Source of the DNA: Erythroxylum novogranatense
Lineage: Eukaryota; Streptophyta; Magnoliopsida; Malpighiales; Erythroxylaceae
Assembly: GCA_029891385.1 (NCBI GenBank)
Contig: CM057228.1
Location: 67,183,523-67,247,522, forward strand
DNA: 64,000 bases
Reading direction: 5' to 3'
The translations under genes and the position numbers were made by a program. Of this stretch, positions 36,278-47,139 are shown piece after piece (position 1 is the first letter of the stretch; each line of letters starts with the position of its first letter). The notes under the pieces were generated by a model. It was not told where the DNA came from. It searched no databases and worked only from the letters and a program-made list of their open reading frames with translations.

Positions 36278-37246
36278 CTAGTTCTCCTTCACGAGCATCT
36301 CATCGTCCACGAGGCCCTGCATATCATTGCATATGTGTGAGCCACAACCGGTATCTAATACCCATATGTTATGATCAGAAACATTATTAACCTCAATGAC
36401 AAACATACCTGAAGAAGTCGAGGCATCTGATGCCTTCTTCTCCTTCAATTCTTCCAGACAGACTTTACAATTTCGCTTCCAGTGGCCAGTCTTGCCACAA
36501 TGAAAGCAAGTTCCTTTTGGTGCAGTCTCTTTGGTTTTCTTCTTGGCTATACTTCCTTTCGGTTTCTTAGACCTTTTCTTCTTCTGCTTCTTTTTCTTGG
36601 AACCAGAAGAAGAAGAGTCCACTACAAGCACTGCCTTTCTATCCTTCTTGATAGCTTGCTCTGCTGTCTTGAGCAGATTGATCAACTCAGGGATTGTCGT
36701 GGATATTTGATTCATCCGATAGTTTAACACAAACTGTGAATAACTATCAAATAATCCAACTAGAATTAATTCAACACTTAATTCATAATCCATGACAAAA
36801 CCTAAGACAACCAACCTCTTAATATACCCATTCATCTTCAATGCATACTGCACTGCAGATGAACCTGGAGTCATCTTAGTAGTGAAGAGTAACCTCGAGG
36901 TCTCGAACCTTTTAGACCGAGCTTGCTCATCAAACAGCTCCCTAAGATGAAACACTATGGTATGAGCATCCATAGACTCATGCTGCTTCTGCAGCTTTGG
37001 TGACATCGAGGCAAGCATAATACAGGTTGCTATGTCACTGTCTTTGAGATGCTTTCGATAAACTTTCTTATCCTCATCAGAAGTATCAGCAGCAGGCGGA
37101 TCAGGAAGTGGAACATCTAGGACATATCCCAGTTCCTCAGACCTGAGAACAATTCTCAGATTTCTCAGCCAATCAAGAAAATTTGGTCCAGTTAATTTGT
37201 TTGAGTCCATAAGCAAGCGCAAGTTCACACTTGAAGTCATCTTCAA
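36278..37246 (-). CDS. Copia unit 1 gag with start of protease
   Basis: This is the longest open frame of the element, 322 codons. It begins with a copia gag region (TGPNFLDWLRNLRIVL; LFDEQARSKRFETSRLLF; a Lys-rich stretch near residues 215-245) and has one zinc knuckle CFHCGKTGHWKRNC (CX2CX4HX4C). The protease active-site context WVLDTGCGSHI follows near residue 297. The frame stops soon after the protease motif because of an indel shared with unit 2. Gag binds element RNA and forms particles in this family. Met 37246 is the first ATG after the leader; a second Met lies two codons on. Confidence 0.88.
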   Translation of the reverse strand: MKMTSSVNLRLLMDSNKLTGPNFLDWLRNLRIVLRSEELGYVLDVPLPDPPAADTSDEDKKVYRKHLKDSDIATCIMLASMSPKLQKQHESMDAHTIVFHLRELFDEQARSKRFETSRLLFTTKMTPGSSAVQYALKMNGYIKRLVVLGFVMDYELSVELILVGLFDSYSQFVLNYRMNQISTTIPELINLLKTAEQAIKKDRKAVLVVDSSSSGSKKKKQKKKRSKKPKGSIAKKKTKETAPKGTCFHCGKTGHWKRNCKVCLEELKEKKASDASTSSGMFVIEVNNVSDHNIWVLDTGCGSHICNDMQGLVDDEMLVKEN

Positions 37247-37410
37247 TCAACCTAAAGAGAAAGAGAGAAAGAATGTTAGAATAGAATTAAATGCATGATC
37301 ATAAGGACTTGTATGACATGCATATGGCTCCCACTAGTTTCAAAGAATCCATAACCCTCAGTACGAATCCAAGAAACATTATGACAAAATGTCCTAGTGG
37401 GTCGATTTTT

Positions 37411-37587
37411 GATATTACTAAAATGACCTTAGGTTTACCCAACAAGCCACCTTAGGTCAATCGGTAGGTATCGGTCATACCAATTGCATCATAGATATCC
37501 GATATTACTAAAATGACCTTGGGTTTACCTAACAAGCCACCTTAGATCAATCGGCAGGTATCGGTCATACCAATTACTTTATAGATG
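37411..37587. repeat. 90-bp tandem duplication in the leader of unit 1
   Basis: GATATTACTAAAATGACCTT starts at 37411 and again at 37501, and the following bases match closely through GGTATCGGTCATACCAATT. Unit 2 has the same pair at 45233 and 45323, so the duplication predates the tandem array. Confidence 0.85.
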
Positions 37588-38024
37588 CAACTATCGACTA
37601 GTGCTATCAACTCGTGATGTATGCACACCCATTGGGTTATCAACTCTTGATGCGCGTACATCTGATGCACACTGCCCAATTTCGCCTCTGTCCACGTTGA
37701 CCTTGAGTTTACTCAACAAATCAACTCTTCTAGTGAAAACCGACCCATTAATCCGAAAATCTTATTTTCATGGTTCGAACATATTCGTATAGAGTGAGCT
37801 TGGGTTTACCCAATAACCCAACTCTATAAGAACTCTGGTTCTCCCCATATTAATGGAAGACGTGAGTTTTCATATTAAGTGTGAGGGTTTTCAGGTCTCA
37901 TCTTCTTCTTCCAAGCTATAGGATTATAGTCACCATGACTAAATGGAATGATTTAGGGCAATTCATCAATCACATTGAATCTATACCTAAAATCATCCAT
38001 CATCCCACCTATGCATGTTGTAAG

Positions 38025-38205
38025 TCGACTTGTGTATGTATAAGTCGACTTATGCCTCTGTATAAGTCGACTTATGCAAGTGTAACTCGACTTATGCAAC
38101 TGTGCACGAACAAGTCGATTTGTAACATTGTGTAAGTCGACTTATGCGTCTACAGTGCACGGACAAGTCAACTTGTTCATTGTGTAAGTCGACTTATCCG
38201 TGTGG
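38025..38205. repeat. Array of ATAAGTCGACTTAT palindromes in the leader of unit 1
   Basis: About nine copies of AAGTCGACTT or close variants (ACTCGACTT, AAGTCGATTT, AAGTCAACTT) occur at 16-35-bp spacing. The full 14-mer ATAAGTCGACTTAT is self-complementary; some copies are instead ACAAGTCGACTTGT. Unit 2 has the same array at 45838-46022 with a few base changes. Confidence 0.85.
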
Positions 38206-39295
38206 AATTGCTATCTAATCGGCTAATTTCTCAATCCGTGTAGTTCAAATTCACAACACCAAGTCTAATACACTTTACCTTGATGTACAAATGAAACACT
38301 TTCATTGTTGCTTACCATATATAGTCAAACTATACATGAAAAACTTGAAATCGATGAATACACTCTTATTCATTTAGATTTCCAAATAATTTCTTGAATA
38401 TCAAACTATCACCCTAAGTATCTCTAGGTAGTCTACACTTTATCAAGACTACTTGACCGGTCACAAAATTTGTGACGGCCAAAACAATCAAGATAAGGGA
38501 ATATACTAACAAGACGCTAATGAGACACATTTGACATCCGAAAATTGTTTGGAAACCCAATTTCAAGATATTCAATTTGGAAAGAATACAACATCAATAT
38601 AACACATTTTTAATCACATTAAAAATGATCCAAGGCATTGGAACTGAAATCTACATAATTTCTTATTTCAAACAAAACAGCTCCAGCAACTTTCTCAAAA
38701 CTGCCAAGCTTTGCCTTTTGCTTGAAAATCTCATTGAAACAATTTCAATAAATTCTGAGAACATTACAGAGGTTACAAAACCTTCACAAAATGCTCCATG
38801 AATTTTTCAGGATTTATTTCCATCAAAAACTCATTCAACCTCAGCAACTAAGCCAATGTAGAATCTGTGTTCCTCAACACAGTTATTCCCAAACAATAAA
38901 TTCTCAAATAAATAGTAAATCACCTTGAAAACATTTTTCTTTCTCATAGACATTAATAAACATCTTAGAGACATTTCAGTGAAAGAAAATCCGAAAAAAA
39001 AAATTTCTACAATTTATTCGCGAATTTATAAGCATGCCTGTTCAAGGAATGTGCACAAAGACAGCAACAAGAACATTAGGGAATAAATTAGCAAAATCAT
39101 ATCAAATCAAATTGATAAATCCCGAGCTTCCACAGACATATGCAACAACACCTTGTGAACATATATGGGCAAGAAAATTTCAAAAAACAATATCTCATAC
39201 TGATTTCGAATTTGACATTTTCAACATGCAACATCGTTACTAACAATAGGCAGCTCCGACCTAGTCATGGTTTTTTCGTTATATACGACACAAGT

Positions 39296-39308
39296 GGCTC
39301 TGATACCA
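39296..39308 (-). other. Primer-binding site of copia unit 1
   Basis: The minus strand reads TGGTATCAGAGCC one base after LTR B. This matches initiator tRNA-Met and shows that LTR B serves as the 5' LTR of unit 1. Confidence 0.9.
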
Positions 39309-39309
39309 C

Positions 39310-41132
39310 TGTAGGAAAATCCTGGTGTGAGCATCACATGCCCACGGTGCGGAAAACAAATTTTTGTTCCGGGACCTTCCCGAAAGCCAGGATCCATGTG
39401 ACTATATAACAAAGTCAAACCAAAACGACCAAAGGAGACCGTCTCTAACGGTATCCACGTAGAGATCAGAAAACCTAACCGGGACAAACCTTTTGACCCA
39501 GGAATAGCTAGAACAAAGTAAAGACTGCTAGATCTTACCTTTGTTCTGAAGAGCTTGGAAAATGATGGTAAAGGAGAGCTTGAAGAAGATGAAGAGCACA
39601 TTGGTGAGAGATGAGAGATCACTTTCTCTTCTTCCTTCTTTAGCCAACGATGATCATTAATTAAAGACCCAAAAAGAATTCTTTCTTTTCTTCTTTATTT
39701 AAAAGCCAACGATCATCTCTCCTTTCCTCACATTGTTTTGTCTTTAGTCATTAAATGACTTGATGACTAAGCTAAAGAATGGAAGCTTCTTCCATCTTCT
39801 CCTTCCATCCCACGTATACACACATATTAATTAATTAATTAATTAATTAATTATATAAATAAATACTGAGGTGGTCCAGTCACACTGGGGTCGGTTCTAC
39901 CGGCCTACCGGGTCCCGGTATGGAAAAAGCTCCCGGAAACATTTTTCAGCAATATCGATGTCGCGATCTCATCGGGACATATCTCGATCTCATCGGGATC
40001 CATTTAATCCGATTGCTCTCCATTTATTGGATCTCAGTCCAAAACTATTTTACGAATTCTCCAAGACACTCTTATGCGTGTGACCCATTAGGTTCCTGGT
40101 TATGTTGGCCACTTAGATCAACACTTAATCTAAGCAAGTCATGAGCGGTATCTAGCAACACATCATGACCCCCAATTGACCGGAAAGTAATTGGTTTGAC
40201 GAATAAATATATATTCATCATGGACCATATCACGAACCTTTCCATAGACAAGTACCGTGCAATTCGTCCTTTCACCATGCTATACCCCACTTGGTTATGA
40301 GTATGGGCAAAGTGTCAACTCTTACTAGACTGACTACGTCAAATCTAGTCCAAGTGATTTCAGTTCTTGTCCTGGGACTCATTACTTAATACTTAATATG
40401 TCAATGAAGACACTCTTCATGACATATGTACTCTGATAAGAGATTTCCAAGTAATGACCCTGACAAGAGGCCATGGTTATCATCTTCTGCTATCACAGAA
40501 GTGGTGAATCCTTTATTGGCTACTCAATTACCTTCGAATACCTCAAACTGTACCCAAGCACCACCCTATGAGCGACCTCGTAAGGCAACAAGGAATGGAG
40601 TCAAAGCACGTAATCAAGATATCAAGATATCCTCGAGTACCCCAAGTCTAAGGATACTTGCACCATTGCTATGATGAGATTATCACCGACATTAGAATAG
40701 GACATCCATGTGATGATCTCATAGCAGTCATCCAATGTACTTACTACCTCTAGTAAGCATCCACATCTCAACCCTAAATATCTCATATGTACGGTTTCGA
40801 GATCCACCGCTGATCAAATCAAGGAGCTTGAGATGTGCTAGTCTATCCGGATTACCGATGTCCATCTCAAGTAATCCTCGACTAGGGATAATTTAGATAT
40901 CTTGACATAATTGCACATGATAGGAATCTCGATAGTATGATCACATCATAATTTCCTTCATGCTATGTCATATATCATGGACTTCATTAGTTTGCTTATT
41001 GATCAATATCGGTTCATAAATAATGAACAAGAACGTAATGAAATATGCCTTTCTTTATTTATTCATAAAGACTGTACACAAATTGGTACATAATGCGCTA
41101 AAGGCGATTGCCTTCAGGGCACTACTCTAACA
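39310..41132 (-). repeat. Copia LTR B, the shared middle LTR, 1823 bp
   Basis: It is a complete LTR with a primer-binding site on its unit-1 side and a polypurine tract (41133-41143) on its unit-2 side. It is therefore both the 5' LTR of unit 1 and the 3' LTR of unit 2. No target duplication lies at either of its edges. It resembles LTR C more than LTR A at sites such as 39499, 39891 and 40097. Confidence 0.92.
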
Positions 41133-41143
41133 ATCTCCCACTT
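41133..41143 (-). other. Polypurine tract of copia unit 2
   Basis: The minus strand reads AAGTGGGAGAT before LTR B, identical to unit 1. Confidence 0.8.
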
Positions 41144-41446
41144 GACCTAAAGCCAATCGCCTTGATATCTAATACCATAGGCGAGTACATGAGAATCAAA
41201 ACTCTTTTGTGACAACGATTTTGTCAACGGATCAGCAATATTCTGCTATGTGGGAATTCTCTCTATCTGCACATCACCTCGACCAATGATCTCCCTGATC
41301 AGGTGATATATGCGGAGTACATGTTTCGATCGTTGATGAGACCTTGGTTCCTTCGCCTGCGCAATAGCCCCATTGTTGTCACAATACAACTGTATGGGCC
41401 CATCACTGCTAGGAACCACACCAAGTTCAGTAATGAACTTCTTGAT

Positions 41447-42731
41447 TCAAACGGCTTCCTTTGCTACTTCTGAAGCGACAATGTACTCTGCCTCGGTCGT
41501 TGAATCAACAGTCGTCTCTTGTTTGGAACTCTTCCAACTGACTGCCCCGCCGTTCAGTGTGAATATGTAATCTGATTGAGATTTGAAATCATCCTTATCA
41601 GATTGGAAACTGGCATCTGTATACCTGCTCACTTTGAGATCTCCATCTCCATATATCAAGAAAACATCCTTAGTCCTTCGCAAGTACTTGAGGATATTCT
41701 TGACAGCCACCCAGTGACCCTCACCAGGATCTGATTGGTATCTGCTCGTAACACTTAGAGTATGATACATCGGGTCTCGTATATAGCATTGCGTACATGA
41801 TAGATCCTACCGCAGATGAATACGGGATCATATTCATGCACATCCTCTCATCTTGTATCTTAGGACACATAGATTTCGAGAGTGTTATCCCATGAGTCAC
41901 GGGAAGGTACCCTCTCTTGGATTGCTCCATGCTAAACCTCTTTAGCATCTTGTCTATGTACGTTGATTGTGAAAGACCAAGCAACCTTTTTGATCTATCT
42001 CTATAGATCCTTATCCTAAGGATATAAGTTGCTTCACCAAGGTCTTTCATGGAAAATTATTTGGACAACCAAATCTTGACGGATTGTAGCATCGAGACAT
42101 CGTTTCCTAGTAATAATATGTCATCTACATATAGCACAAGGAATACGATTGCAGTCCCATTAACCTTCTCATACACACAGTATTCATCCGGATTTTGTGA
42201 GAAACCAAACTCTTTGATTACCTCATCAAAACGGATATTCCAACTCCTGGATGCTTGCTTCAATCCATAGATGGATTTTTGAAGCTTGCATACCTTTTCG
42301 CCATCATAGGAGGTGAAGCCCTCGGGTTGTGTCATATACACATCCTCGCCTAGATTTCCATTTAGAAAAGTTGTCTTCACATCCATTTGCCATATCTCAT
42401 AATCATAATGAGTGGCAATGGCTAGGAGTATCCTAATGGATTTAAGCATTGCTCTTGGGTCAAGGTCTCGTCGTAGTCAACTCCTTGTCTTTGGCGAAAA
42501 CCTTTAGCCACAAGCCTTGCTTTATAGGTAATTACATTACCATCCATGTCATTTTCTTTTGAAACCCATTTGCACCCTATGGGTTTGATTCCTTGGTGCC
42601 TCAACCAAAGTCCATACTTGGTTTTCATACATGGAATCCATTTCTGACTTCATGGCTTGAAGCCATTTCTCAGCCTCTGAACTCTTCAGAACCTCTTCAT
42701 AGGTGATAGGCTCATCATCTTCTATGAGCAA
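41447..42731 (-). pseudogene. Copia unit 2 reverse transcriptase and RNase H
   Basis: Same domains as unit 1 in five pieces: 42549-42731 (RT start), 42422-42628 (GCKWVSKEND then KARLVAKGF), 42057-42449 (WQMDVKTTFLNGNL and YVDDILLLGND), 41721-42050 (KDLGEATYILRIRIY, SAVGSIMYAM) and 41447-41770 (RNase H, YTDASFQSDKDD). A TAA stop near 42058 replaces the CAA (Gln) of unit 1, a C-to-T change on the coding strand. Further breaks are indels. It is more damaged than unit 1 in RT but keeps some sites that are broken there. Confidence 0.88.
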
Positions 42732-42939
42732 TACGTCATTTTATTCATTCACGAGAAAATCATATCTCTAAAGAGCAGGCGTATCCTACGTGACCTACTT
42801 AATTTCGTGTGTTGTAAAGGTTGAATTACTTCATCTGTATGAGTCACAGTTTTAGGTTCAGCGATTGATTCTGCGTCATTCGAGCATCTTGAACTTCATC
42901 AAGTTCTATTTTGCTCCCACTGTCTTCTTGTAAAAGAAA

Positions 42940-43781
42940 CTATTTCTCTAAAAAAACAGCATGCTTCGAAACAAACACCTTTTGTTCCTCAGCAAGGTAG
43001 AATTGATATCCCATTGTTTCTTTAGGATATCCTACGAACAAACACTTGTCAGATTTTGCATCAAGTTTATCTGACTGCGTCCGCTTCACATAAGCAGGAC
43101 AACCCCAAACTTTCAAATGAGTAAGATAGGGTCTTTTGTTAGTCCACATCTCATATGGAGTAACATCAACTGTCTTTGATGGAACTCTGTTTAGCAAGTA
43201 AATAGTTGTCTAGATTGCATACCCCCAAAAGGATTTTGGTAACTTTGCAAAACCCATCTGGATCGTACCATGTCTAACAAGGTTCGATTTCTCCTTTCTG
43301 CCACACCATTATGCTGTGGTGTGTAAGGAGGAGTCCATTGAGATAAAATCCCATTATCTCTGAGATAATCCAAAAACTCTTGGTCTAAGTATTCCCCACC
43401 ACGATCAGATCACAATGTCTTGATACTTTTCCCAAGTTGGTTTTCTACTTCATTTCTGAATTGTTTGAACTTTTCAAATGCTTCAGATTTGTATCTCATC
43501 AGATACAGGTAACCATATCGAAAATAATCATCGATAAAGTTAATGAAGTAAAGAGAACCACTTCTAGCATGGATGGACATCGGACCACATACATCTGAAT
43601 GTATTAGGTCTAATACTCTAGTCGCTCGTTCACCCTTTCTCTTAAAGGGTAACTTAGTCATCTTGCCTAATAAACAAGATTCGCATGTGTCATATGATTC
43701 ATAATCAAATGACCCTAAACTTCCACTCTTATGGAGCTTAGCTATGCGTCTCTCATTTATATGGCCATGCGACAATGCCAT
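42940..43781 (-). pseudogene. Copia unit 2 integrase
   Basis: 43410-43781 carries the zinc-binding end (CESCLLGK) and the core start (LIHSDVCGP, FIDDYFRYGY). It ends at a TGA where unit 1 has CGA (Arg), a CpG transition. 43191-43373 carries the third catalytic residue in NGVAERRNRTLLDMV, and 42940-43197 the C-terminal region ending KVFVSKHAVFLEK, which is more complete than in unit 1. The first His of the zinc-binding region is disturbed near 43770. Confidence 0.87.
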
Positions 43782-44066
43782 AAGTAAGTTGATTTTAAAT
43801 TATCTCGCTTATGTCTTTTCGTGTCATTGACATTCATAATTGGATGTGACATATCTAATTTGTAAATTCCATTGCATAATGTACCAAAGACTATAAAGCA
43901 TTCCATTCAAACTAATAGAACAACCATTGCTACTAAAAGTCAAATGGAAACCACTCTATTTAAACAAGAAATAGACAATATGTTCTTTGTTAATACAGGT
44001 ATAAAATAACATTCATCCAATTTAATTACAAGCCTAGTGGGGAGTGACAAAAGTAAGTGCCTACGG

Positions 44067-45068
44067 CTAATGCAAGAACTCTTGCTCCATTTCCCACACG
44101 CAGTCTAGTTCTCCTTCACGAGTGCTCATCGTCCACGAGGCCCTGCATATCATTGCATATGTGTGAGCCACAACCGTATCTAATACCCATATGTTATGAT
44201 CAGAAACAGTATTAACCTCAATGACAAACATACCTGAAGAAGTCGAGGCATCTGATGCCTTCTTCTGCTTCAATTCTTCCAGATAGACTTTACAATTTAA
44301 GCAAAGGTGGCGAGATTGCCACAATGAAAGCAAGTTCCTTTTGGTGCAGTCTCTTTGGTTTTCTTCTTGGCTATACTTCCTTTCGGTTTCTTAGACCTTT
44401 TCTTCTTCTGTTTCTTTTTCTTGGAACCAGAAGAAGAAGAGTCCACTACAAGCACTGCCTTGCTATCCTTCTTGATAGCTTGCTCTCATTCTTGGCAGAT
44501 TGATCAACTCGTGGATTGTCGTGGATATTTGATTCATCCGATAGTTTAACACAAACTGTGAATAACTATCAGATAATCCAACTAGAATTAATTCAACACT
44601 TAATTCATAATCCATGACAAAACCTAAGACAGCCAACCTCTCAATATACCCATTCATCTTCAATGCATACTGCACTGCAGATGAACCTGGAGTCATCTTA
44701 GTAGTGAAGAGTAACCTCGAGGTCTCGAACCTTTCAGACCGAGCTTGCTCATCAAACAACTCCCTAAGATGAAACACTATGGTATGAGCATCCATAGACT
44801 CATGCTGCTTCTACAGCTTTGGTGGCATCGAGGCAAGCATAATACATGTTGCTATGTCACTGTCTTTGAGATGCTTTCGATAAACTTTCTGATCCTCATC
44901 AGAAGTATCAGCAGCAGGTGGATCAGGAAGTGGAACATCTAGGACATATCCCAGTTCCTCAGACCTGAGAACAATTCTCAGATTTCTCAGCCAATCAAGA
45001 AAATTTGGTCCAGTTAATTTGTTTGAGTCCATAAGCAAGCGCAAGTTCACACTTGAAGTCATCTTCAA
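44067..45068 (-). pseudogene. Copia unit 2 gag with start of protease
   Basis: Homologous to unit 1 gag but broken. The first 85 codons end at a TAG near 44811-44813, where unit 1 has CAG (Gln), a C-to-T change in a CHG context. A second piece spans 44463-44795. The zinc knuckle near 44310 is disrupted, and the protease motif (WVLDT, then a one-base loss at 44175) is out of frame. The leader of unit 2 lies upstream at 45069-47125. Confidence 0.87.
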
Positions 45069-47125
45069 TCAACCTAAAGAGAAAGAGAGAAAGAATGTTA
45101 GAATAGAATTAAATGCATGATCATAAGGACTTGCATGACATGCATATGGCTCCCACTAGTTTCAAAGAATCCATAACCCTCAGTACGAATCCAAGAAACA
45201 TTATGACAAAATGTCCTAGTGGGTCAATTTTCGATATTACTAAAATGACCTTAGGTTTACCCAACAAGTCACCTTAGGTCAATCGGTAGGTATCGGTCAT
45301 ACCAATTGCATCATAGATATCCGATATTACTAAAATGACCTTGGGTTTACCCAACAAGCCACCTTAGATCAATCGGCAGGTATCGGTCATATCAATTACT
45401 TTATAGATGCAACTATCGACTAGTGCTATCAACTCGTGATGTATGCACACCCATTGGGTTATCAACTCTTGATGCGCGTACATCGATGCACACTCGCCTA
45501 ATTTCGCCTCGTCCACGCTGACCTTGAGTTTACTCAACAAATCAACGCAATAGTGAAAACCGACCCATTAATCCGAAAATCTTATTTTCATGGTTCGAAC
45601 ATATTCGTATAGAGTGAGCTTGGGTTTACCCAACAACCCAACTCTATAAGAACTCTGGTTCTCCCCATATTAATGGAAGACGTGAGTTTTCATATTAAGT
45701 GTGAGGGTTTTCAGGTCTCATCTTCTTCTTCCAAGCTATAGGATTATAGTCACCATGACTAAATGGAATGATTTAGGGCAATTCATCAATCACATTGAAT
45801 CTATACCTAAAATCATCCATCATCCCACCTATGCATGTTGTAAGTCGACTTGTGTATGTATAAGTCGACTTATGCCTCTGTATAAGTCGACTTATGCAAG
45901 TGTAACTCGACTTATGCAACTGTGCACGAACAAGTCGATTTGTAACATTGTGTAAGTCAACTTATGCGTCAACAGTGCACGGACAAGTCGACTTGTTCAT
46001 TGTGTAAGTCGACTTATCCGTGTGGAATTGCTATCTAATCGGCTAATTTCTCAATCCGTGTAGTTCAAATTCACAACACCAAGTCTAATACACTTTACCT
46101 TGATGTACAAATGAAACACTTTCATTGTTGCTTACCATATATAGTCAAACTATACATGAAAAACTTGAAATCGATGAATACACTCTTATTCATTTAGATT
46201 TCCAAATAATTTTGCGAATATCAAACTATCACCCTAAGTATCTCTAGGTAGTCTACACTTTATCAAGACTACTTCGGCACTGGTCACAAAATTTGTGATG
46301 GCCAAAACAATCAAGATAAGGGAATATACTAACGAGACGCTAATGAGACACATTTGACATCCGAAAATTGTTTGGAAACCCAATTTTAAGATATTCAATT
46401 TGGAAAGCATACAACATCAATATAACACATTTTTAATCACATTAAAAATGATCCAAGGCATTGGAACTGAAATCTACATAATTTCTTATTTCAAACAAAA
46501 CAGCTCCAGCAACTTTCTCAAAACTGCCAAGCTTTGCCTTTTGCTTGAAAAACTCATTGAAACAATTTCAATAAATTCTGAGAACATTACAGAGGTTACA
46601 ACACATTCACAAAATGCTCCATGAATATTTTCAGGATTTATTTCCATCAAAAACTCATTCAACCTCAGCAACTAAGCTAATGTAGAATCTGTGTTCCTCA
46701 ACACAGTTATTCCCAGGAGCACACAATAAATTCTCAAATAAATAGTAAATCACCTTGAAAACATTTTTTCTTTCTCATAGACATTAATAAACATCTTAGA
46801 GACATTTCGGTGAAAGAAAATCCGAAAAACAAATTTCTACAATTTATTCTCGAATTTATAAGCATGCCTGTTCAAGGAATGTGTACAAAGACACCAACCA
46901 GAACATTAGGGAATAAATTAGCAAAACCATATCAAATCAAATTGATAAATCCCGAGCTTCCACAGAAATATGCAACAACACCTTGTGAACATATATGGGC
47001 AAGAAAATTTCAAAAAACAATATCTCATACTGATTTCGAATTTGACATTTACAACATGCAACATCGTTACTAACAATAGGCAGCTCCGACCTAGTCATGG
47101 TTTCTTCGTTATATACGACACAAGT
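45069..47125 (-). mobile_element. Copia unit 2 untranslated leader
   Basis: Nearly identical to the leader of unit 1, with the 90-bp duplication at 45233-45409 and the GTCGAC palindrome array at 45838-46022. Differences cluster at CTG and CAG, for example three within 45483-45525. Confidence 0.75.
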
Positions 47126-47138
47126 GGTTCTGATACCA
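47126..47138 (-). other. Primer-binding site of copia unit 2, one mismatch
   Basis: The minus strand reads TGGTATCAGAACC; unit 1 has TGGTATCAGAGCC. The single G-to-A difference would weaken pairing slightly. Confidence 0.88.
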
Positions 47139-47139
47139 C

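Larger units (their letters stand above)
37247..39295 (-). mobile_element. Copia unit 1 untranslated leader, about 2 kb
   Basis: This region between the primer-binding site and gag has no conserved coding frame. It contains a 90-bp tandem duplication (37411-37500 and 37501 to about 37587) and the GTCGAC palindrome array (38025-38205). The same features recur in unit 2. Such long leaders are unusual for plant copia elements, which typically have short ones. Confidence 0.75.

Noticed and set aside
38025..38205. CRISPR-like spaced repeats
   Set aside because: The repeats are 10-14-bp palindromes with irregular 6-20-bp spacers inside a plant retrotransposon leader. There are no cas genes, and the repeat length is wrong.
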